From Streptomyces marinisediminis (lineage in GTDB: Bacteria; Actinomycetota; Actinomycetes; Streptomycetales; Streptomycetaceae), in NCBI RefSeq assembly GCF_026262575.1, contig NZ_JAPKFL010000007.1:124001-188000 (forward strand): a stretch of 64,000 nt of DNA. The letters run 5' to 3'. This document shows positions 59,503-64,000 of the stretch, in pieces. The notes beneath the pieces were generated by a model, which was not told where the DNA came from, made no database searches, and worked only from the letters and a program-made list of their open reading frames with translations. The position numbers were made by a program, and so were the translations under genes. The first letter of the stretch is position 1. Each line of letters begins with the position of its first letter.

Positions 59503-60114
59503 TCACTTCTCCGCGAGGACCGGCTCGATGATGCCGCGCAGGTCCTCTTCCGAGAGCGGCTTCAGCGCGCGCACCGCGATCCGCCCCTCCCGGTCGATGA
59601 CCAGCGTGGACGGGATGGCTCTGGGGTTCAGGTTGCCCTTGGGGAAGTGGAGGACCATCTTGCCGCTGGGGTCGAAGAAGCTCGGGTACTCGATGCCGTA
59701 GCCCTCGTCGTACTTCCTGGCCATGACGACGTCGAGGTCCCGGGTGTTGATGCCGACGAACTCCACGCCGTCGTCCTTGAGCTCCTTGGAGACCTCGGCG
59801 AAGTGGGGGGCCTCGGCTCGGCAGGGCGGGCACCACGAGCCCCACACGTTCATGACGACCACCTTGCCCCGGTAGTCGGTGAGCTTCAGCTCCTGGCCGT
59901 GCAGGTCCTCGCCGACGAGGTCGGGGGCCTTGGGGCGCTGGTCCTCGGGCAGCGTGCTGATCTCGCCGGTGCCCTGCACGTAGTTCGTTCCGTTGCCGGA
60001 GGAGACGTCGTCACCCTCGCAGGCGGTCAGCAGGAGAGTCCCGGCCACGGCGGCGGCCAGCGGGGTGGCAACGCGGCGTGTGAAGCGGCCCCGGAGGGCG
60101 CGGCGGATGCTCAT
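59503..60114 (-). CDS. resA: Thiol-disulfide oxidoreductase, TlpA/ResA-like lipoprotein
   Basis: This 203-residue lipoprotein (signal AAAVAGTLLLTAC, lipobox Cys 32) has a thioredoxin fold and the active site VWGSWCPPCRAEAP (C95, C98). It reduces the haem-binding cysteines of apocytochrome c outside the membrane, with electrons from CcdA. The Glu of RAEAPHF fits ResA-type enzymes. The start is ATG 60114, the Met just before the arginine-rich n-region. Confidence 0.93.
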   Translation of the reverse strand: MSIRRALRGRFTRRVATPLAAAVAGTLLLTACEGDDVSSGNGTNYVQGTGEISTLPEDQRPKAPDLVGEDLHGQELKLTDYRGKVVVMNVWGSWCPPCRAEAPHFAEVSKELKDDGVEFVGINTRDLDVVMARKYDEGYGIEYPSFFDPSGKMVLHFPKGNLNPRAIPSTLVIDREGRIAVRALKPLSEEDLRGIIEPVLAEK

Positions 60115-60181
60115 GTGAAAAGTTTCGCATGAGCGCCCGGGGGGTATTCCGCGCCCCCCTTGTCCCGAACGTCCGCCCTGT

Positions 60182-60934
60182 TCAGGCCGGTCTTCCACCG
60201 GTTCGCCACGGCTTGCGCGACGGGCGCGACGGGCGGGGCTTGGGCTGCCGGGCGGAACCGGCGCGCAGGTGCGGCGGCACCAGGTCCAGCGCGGGCTCGG
60301 CGTAGGAGACGGACACGATCGTGTCGCCCACGTAGGTGAAGCTCGTCAGCGAGGCGAGCGTGCACTCGCGGCTGCGCGGGTCGTGCCACAGGCGGCGGCG
60401 CTCGACGAAGCTGCGCACGGTCCAGATCGGGAGCTGGTGGCTGACGCAGACCGCCTCCCGGCCCCGGGCGGCGTCCTTGGCGGCGTCCAGCGCGGCGGAC
60501 ATCCGCACCACCTGCTCGACGTACGGCTCGCCCCAGGACGGCTTGAACGGGTTGCGCAGGTGGCGCCAGTTCCCCGGGCGGCGCAGGGCGCCGTCGCCGA
60601 CGCCGAACGTCTTGCCCTGGAAGAAGTTGCCCGCCTCGACCAGCCGCTCGTCGGTGGCCACGTCCACGCCGTGCGCCTTGGCGACCGGCTGCGCCGACTC
60701 CTGCGCCCGCTCCAGCGGCGAGGCGACGACGTGCGCGATGTCGTTGCCGTCGAGCGCGTCGGCCACCCGGTCGGCCATCCGGCGGCCCAGCTCGGACAGG
60801 TGGTAGCCGGGCAGGCGGCCGTAGAGGATGCCCTCGGGGTTCTCCACCTCGCCGTGGCGCATCAGGTGGACGACCGTGACCGTCTTGTCGCGCCGCACCG
60901 CGTCGCCCCGGACGGCGTCGTGCGTCCCGCTCAT
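60182..60934 (-). CDS. Histidine phosphatase (phosphoglycerate mutase-like)
   Basis: This 250-residue protein belongs to the histidine phosphatase branch 1. The nucleophile motif is [18 protein letters not shown], followed by [15 protein letters not shown], the Glu in [14 protein letters not shown], and [15 protein letters not shown] with the second His. It probably acts on a small phosphate ester rather than as the glycolytic mutase. Its ATG overlaps the hemL stop (ATGA); the basic tail ([16 protein letters not shown]) is unusual. It is conserved next to hemL in Streptomyces as I recall. Confidence 0.9.
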   Translation of the reverse strand: MSGTHDAVRGDAVRRDKTVTVVHLMRHGEVENPEGILYGRLPGYHLSELGRRMADRVADALDGNDIAHVVASPLERAQESAQPVAKAHGVDVATDERLVEAGNFFQGKTFGVGDGALRRPGNWRHLRNPFKPSWGEPYVEQVVRMSAALDAAKDAARGREAVCVSHQLPIWTVRSFVERRRLWHDPRSRECTLASLTSFTYVGDTIVSVSYAEPALDLVPPHLRAGSARQPKPRPSRPSRKPWRTGGRPA

Positions 60935-62250
60935 GCCGCGACCGCCCGGGCCGCGGCGCGGGCGGCGGCGGGCAGCGCGGCGGCGACGCGCTCGATCGCC
61001 CGCTCGTCGTGCGCGGTGGACACGAACCAGGACTCGAAGGCCGACGGCGGCAGGTACACCCCGGCCGAGAGCATCGCGTGGAAGAACGCGGTGTAGCGGA
61101 ACGTCTCCTGGGCGCGGGCCCGCTCGTAGTCGGTGACCAGCTCGTCGGTGAAGAAGACGGAGAACATGTTCCCCGCGCGCTGCACCCGGTGGGCGACGCC
61201 CTCCCCGGCCAGCGCCTCGGTGACGAGCCCGCGCAGGGTGGCGGCCGTCTCGTCCAGCCGCGCGTAGGCCGCCTCGTCGAGCTGGCGGAGCTGCGCGACG
61301 CCGGCCGCGGTGGCCACCGGGTTACCGGAGAGCGTCCCCGCCTGGTAGACCGGGCCCGCCGGGGCGAGCGCGGCCATCACGTCGGCCCGGCCGCCGAACG
61401 CCGCGGCGGGGAAGCCGCCGCCCATGACCTTGCCGAAGGTCATCAGGTCCGGGGTGACGCCGTCGAGGCCGAACCAGCCGGCCGGGGAGACGCGGAAGCC
61501 GGTCATCACCTCGTCGGAGACGTAGAGGGCGCCGTGCTCGGCGCACAGCTCCCTGAGCCCGGCGTTGAACCCCTCGGCGGGCGGCACGACGCCCATGTTG
61601 CCGGGCGAGGCCTCGGTGATGACGCAGGCGATCTGGTCCGGGTGCGCGGCGAACGCGGCCCGCACCGCCGCCAGGTCGTTGTACGGCAGCACCAGCGTCT
61701 CGCCCGCCTGCGCGCCGGTGACCCCCGGGGTGTCGGGGAGCGCGAAGGTGGCGACGCCCGAGCCCGCCGCGGCCAGCAGGGCGTCCACGTGGCCGTGGTA
61801 GCAGCCCGCGAACTTGATCACCTTGGCGCGGCCGGTGAAGCCGCGCGCGAGCCGGATCGCGGACATCGTCGCCTCGGTGCCCGAGGACACCAGCCGCACT
61901 TGCTCCACGGGCGCGACGCGGGCGACGATCTCCTCGGCCAGCTCCACCTCGCCCTCGCCCGGCGTGCCGAAGGACGTGCCGCGCTCCACCGCGGCGCGCA
62001 CGGCGTCCAGGACGGCCGGGTGCCGGTGCCCGAGGATCATCGGCCCCCAGGAGCAGACGAGGTCGACGTACTCGCGGCCGTCCGCGTCCGTCAGGTACGG
62101 ACCGGAACCCGAGGTCATGAACCGCGGGGTGCCGCCGACGGCCCCGAAGGCCCGTACCGGGGAGTTCACACCACCCGGCGTCACGACGGCCGCACGGTCG
62201 AAGAGGGACTGCGATACTGGTGCTTCGTACGGATAGCTCACGCAAGCCAT
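60931..62250 (-). CDS. hemL: Glutamate-1-semialdehyde 2,1-aminomutase
   Basis: HemL converts glutamate-1-semialdehyde to 5-aminolevulinate, the first committed precursor of haem. The 439-residue class III PLP enzyme has [53 protein letters not shown], the cofactor Asp in [12 protein letters not shown] and the Schiff-base Lys in [18 protein letters not shown]. The start is ATG 62250 ([12 protein letters not shown]); an in-frame GTG at 62241 is possible. It leads the run to the cytochrome c maturation genes, so haem supply and use are linked. Confidence 0.95.
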   Translation of the reverse strand: MACVSYPYEAPVSQSLFDRAAVVTPGGVNSPVRAFGAVGGTPRFMTSGSGPYLTDADGREYVDLVCSWGPMILGHRHPAVLDAVRAAVERGTSFGTPGEGEVELAEEIVARVAPVEQVRLVSSGTEATMSAIRLARGFTGRAKVIKFAGCYHGHVDALLAAAGSGVATFALPDTPGVTGAQAGETLVLPYNDLAAVRAAFAAHPDQIACVITEASPGNMGVVPPAEGFNAGLRELCAEHGALYVSDEVMTGFRVSPAGWFGLDGVTPDLMTFGKVMGGGFPAAAFGGRADVMAALAPAGPVYQAGTLSGNPVATAAGVAQLRQLDEAAYARLDETAATLRGLVTEALAGEGVAHRVQRAGNMFSVFFTDELVTDYERARAQETFRYTAFFHAMLSAGVYLPPSAFESWFVSTAHDERAIERVAAALPAAARAAARAVAA

Positions 62251-62367
62251 GGTGACAGAGCTTCGCGCGCTTGTGCGGCCGGGCGTTTCACCGGCCGTGG
62301 GCGGGGGAGGTCTCTGAGACGATGATCGGGTCAGCGCGGCGAGGGCCGCGCACAGTCGGGTGGTGAC

Positions 62368-62919
62368 ATGCAGCGCGGAGGCGGACCTGGCGAGGGTCCC
62401 GGGGACCTCGAACCGGAACGCGTACCACGGGGCCGGCACCGCGGCGATGCGGCGGAGAGCGAGAGCGTCAGGGGTGGCGGCCGCGTGGAGGTGACGTACA
62501 AGTACTTCGGCGCTCCGAACGGCGCCACGGCGGCGCGCGTGCCCCTGTCGATGCGGCCCGAGGAGCTGGGCGGGGACGAGCTGGGCCAGGGCATGTTCAC
62601 ACGCATCAAGCCGGAGACGGTGGCCGCGATGGTCCTCACCGGCATCGAGGGGATACCCCTGCACCGCGTCCCCCCGCTCGAACTGGTCGTGCTGCACCCG
62701 GACTACGCGGTGGTCAAGCTGCCGATGACGGTGGTCGACCCCCTGCGCGGCGTCGGCGAGGAGTCCGTGGGCGCCGCCGCGTTCATCTGGTCCACCGTTC
62801 CCGAACGCGGCGGCCTCCGCGACGCGTTCGACGTCTACCGGCTGCTGCACGAGTGGCAGGACTTCAGCCACCGCCTCCACGAAGCCGGCCACGAGGCCTA
62901 CTGCCTCGTCTGGCCCTGA
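62368..62919 (+). CDS. Conserved hypothetical protein next to hemL
   Basis: This is 183 residues from ATG 62368, although the first 40 are low complexity. The conserved part begins near [20 protein letters not shown], so a later start (GTG 62488) is likely. The rest ([60 protein letters not shown]) is clearly coding. No known domain. It is divergent from hemL, an arrangement I recall as usual in Streptomyces. Confidence 0.8.
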   Translation: MQRGGGPGEGPGDLEPERVPRGRHRGDAAESESVRGGGRVEVTYKYFGAPNGATAARVPLSMRPEELGGDELGQGMFTRIKPETVAAMVLTGIEGIPLHRVPPLELVVLHPDYAVVKLPMTVVDPLRGVGEESVGAAAFIWSTVPERGGLRDAFDVYRLLHEWQDFSHRLHEAGHEAYCLVWP

Positions 62920-62986
62920 CGCCAAGTCAGACGGCTCTGGCGCGGAGCCGGTCGGACCCGGCGCGGGCGGGGCATACTGGGTGGTG

Positions 62987-63388
62987 ATGACGTGGGTGCG
63001 GCGTGGGGCAGGGGCGTTGGTCGGCTGCGTGATCGGCGTGGCGGGCGGCGCCGGGTGTGCGACGGTGCCGCTGGAGACGGCGGCGCCCTCCGCCGGACCG
63101 GCGCCGTCGCCCACCGCGTCGGAGAGCGGGTGGGACCCGGGGCCGGCGCTGAGCGAGCCGGTGCCCTACGCCAGTTACCTCGCCGCGCACGGCTCCGCCG
63201 CGCCCGACCCGGCGCCGCACGAGCCGGGCGCCCGCCACACCGCCCGGGCCGGGGCCGTCCTGCCGGGCGAGCGGTGCTCCGGCGGGGCCGGGGCCGTGCC
63301 CGCGGCGGACGGGGGCACGCTGTGGTGCCTCGACGGCACCTGGCAGGAGCCGGACGGAACGTTCCTGGCCCCGCTGCCGCCGCGCTGA
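62987..63388 (+). CDS. Small putative lipoprotein
   Basis: This 133-residue protein has a signal-like start ([20 protein letters not shown]) ending in a lipobox-like GAGC, a Pro/Ser/Ala linker, and a C-terminal part with a Cys pair (ERCSGGAG and [20 protein letters not shown]). A -10-like CATACT at 62973-62978 close to the start suggests a short or absent leader; GTG 62981 and 62984 are alternative starts. Function unknown. Confidence 0.65.
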   Translation: MTWVRRGAGALVGCVIGVAGGAGCATVPLETAAPSAGPAPSPTASESGWDPGPALSEPVPYASYLAAHGSAAPDPAPHEPGARHTARAGAVLPGERCSGGAGAVPAADGGTLWCLDGTWQEPDGTFLAPLPPR

Positions 63389-63401
63389 GCGCCGGGCCGC
63401 G

Positions 63402-63809
63402 CTAGCGCAGGCGCAGCCGCACCTCGACCTCGTGCTCCCCGGGCGAGGTGCCGTGGTCCTCGGCGTCGAACGCGGCCGTCAGCACCCTCTTCACCTGTCC
63501 CACGGGCTCCGCGGGGCCGTCGAGGTCGACGTCCACCGGCTCGGACAGCGCGCTCGGCGCCGCCGTCGCGCCGGAGGAGCCGCGGCGGGTGTCGACCTCG
63601 GCGGACCACACCATGTGGCCGCCGTGGGCGCCGCCGTCCCCGCCGTCACCGTCGCCGCCCGCGTCCCGACCCAGCGCCTCCCGGCCCGCGGGCAGCAGTC
63701 CGGCGGGAAACGCGCTCTCCAGCGCACCGAACACCGTGCCCGCCGCCGCACGGCCGCAGCCGCTGACGTGGACCCCGACGTGGTACGCGTCCTCAGGCAC
63801 ACTCGTCAT
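63402..63809 (-). CDS. Hypothetical protein
   Basis: This is 135 residues from ATG 63809 (MTSVPEDAYHVGVHVSGCGR). The pattern of strands at both ends (YHVGVHVSGC, HEVEVRLRLR) with a Gly/Asp-rich middle (GRDAGGDGDGGDGGAHGG) suggests a small beta-rich protein with a flexible loop. No family recognised. It converges with the small lipoprotein gene. Confidence 0.6.
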   Translation of the reverse strand: MTSVPEDAYHVGVHVSGCGRAAAGTVFGALESAFPAGLLPAGREALGRDAGGDGDGGDGGAHGGHMVWSAEVDTRRGSSGATAAPSALSEPVDVDLDGPAEPVGQVKRVLTAAFDAEDHGTSPGEHEVEVRLRLR

Positions 63810-63886
63810 CCTTCGACCGTACGCCTCCCGCGCCGCCCGGGCACGCCCGGCTCCCCGGGCGCGGCGGCCCCGCCCGGCGGCCGGGC

Positions 63887-64000
63887 TCACCCCTGGTGGC
63901 GGGCGGCGCGGTGCGCCCACAGGGCGGAGCCGGGGGCGGCGACCACCAGCCACAGGGCCCAGGGGAGGGGGAGCGCGGCGGCGTGCACCGTGGCGGCCAG
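63887..64000 (-). CDS. C-terminal end of a putative membrane protein (partial)
   Basis: This is the last 37 codons of a frame entering from the right edge. It reads LAATVHAAALPLPWALWLVV followed by AAPGSALWAHRAARHQG and stop, a hydrophobic segment with a basic tail like the last helix of a membrane protein. Too little is present to identify it. Confidence 0.4.
   Translation of the reverse strand: MAATVHAAALPLPWALWLVVAAPGSALWAHRAARHQG

Overview
The window is very GC-rich, with nearly every third codon position G or C, GTG starts, AGGAGG-type ribosome sites, twin-arginine lipoproteins, and XRE/DUF397, TerD and futalosine-menaquinone genes. This points to the chromosome of a Streptomyces or close relative. 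Gene content and order on the right (hemL, ResABC/CcdA, UbiD-UbiA-UbiX-MqnE, FadD) match what I remember of the S. coelicolor SCO4469-SCO4503 region read backwards. The left end (cdgB, nagA, nagK) matches my memory of SCO4281-SCO4285. Neither comparison was checked.

1-10.8 kb: a sugar-binding lipoprotein cut by the window edge, a flavin reductase, a GAF-PAS-GGDEF diguanylate cyclase (CdgB-like) with CRP-type and BldD-type sites in its promoter, the nagK-nagA GlcNAc operon with a DasR (dre) site, a divergent TetR/NAD-binding pair with twin operators, the ribosome rescue factor ArfB, a TerD protein and an acetate-transporter-like membrane protein.

11-20 kb: an accessory metabolite locus. It holds an NAD-dependent dehydrogenase, a TetR regulator, an indigoidine-synthetase-type single-module NRPS (A-Ox-PCP-TE) broken by an apparent one-base insertion, a 4-OT tautomerase, an Asp/Glu racemase-like protein and an MFS exporter, closed by a strong terminator.

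20-26 kb: MscS channel, small conserved protein, pentapeptide-repeat protein, quinone-reductase-like enzyme, secreted peptidoglycan amidase-like protein and a lipoprotein with a decayed metallopeptidase motif.

26.3-32.2 kb: a possible sugar-tailoring island. A dTDP-glucose 4,6-dehydratase, DegT aminotransferase, formyltransferase and MurG-like glycosyltransferase form one operon. It is preceded by a tiny membrane peptide and a divergent XRE regulator.

32.6-39 kb: secreted zinc protease-like protein, DUF2087 regulator, long-chain acyl-CoA ligase, and an SLC1-type transporter preceded by an unannotated cysteine-rich leader peptide that suggests cystine uptake.

38-53 kb: futalosine-pathway menaquinone genes (mqnE; ubiX-like; ubiD-like; ubiA-like) split by an insert. 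The insert carries a lipoprotein, a rhomboid protease, a bacterial-PH pair with a divergent TetR gene, a GH64 beta-1,3-glucanase under a LacI-type operator, and an XRE/DUF397 locus with four tiny overlapping ORFs.

53-64 kb: polysaccharide-deacetylase-like lipoprotein, DinB protein, and a long leftward run hemL, phosphoglycerate mutase-like, resA, ccdA, resB, ccsB for haem synthesis and cytochrome c maturation. Small conserved proteins lie at the edge.
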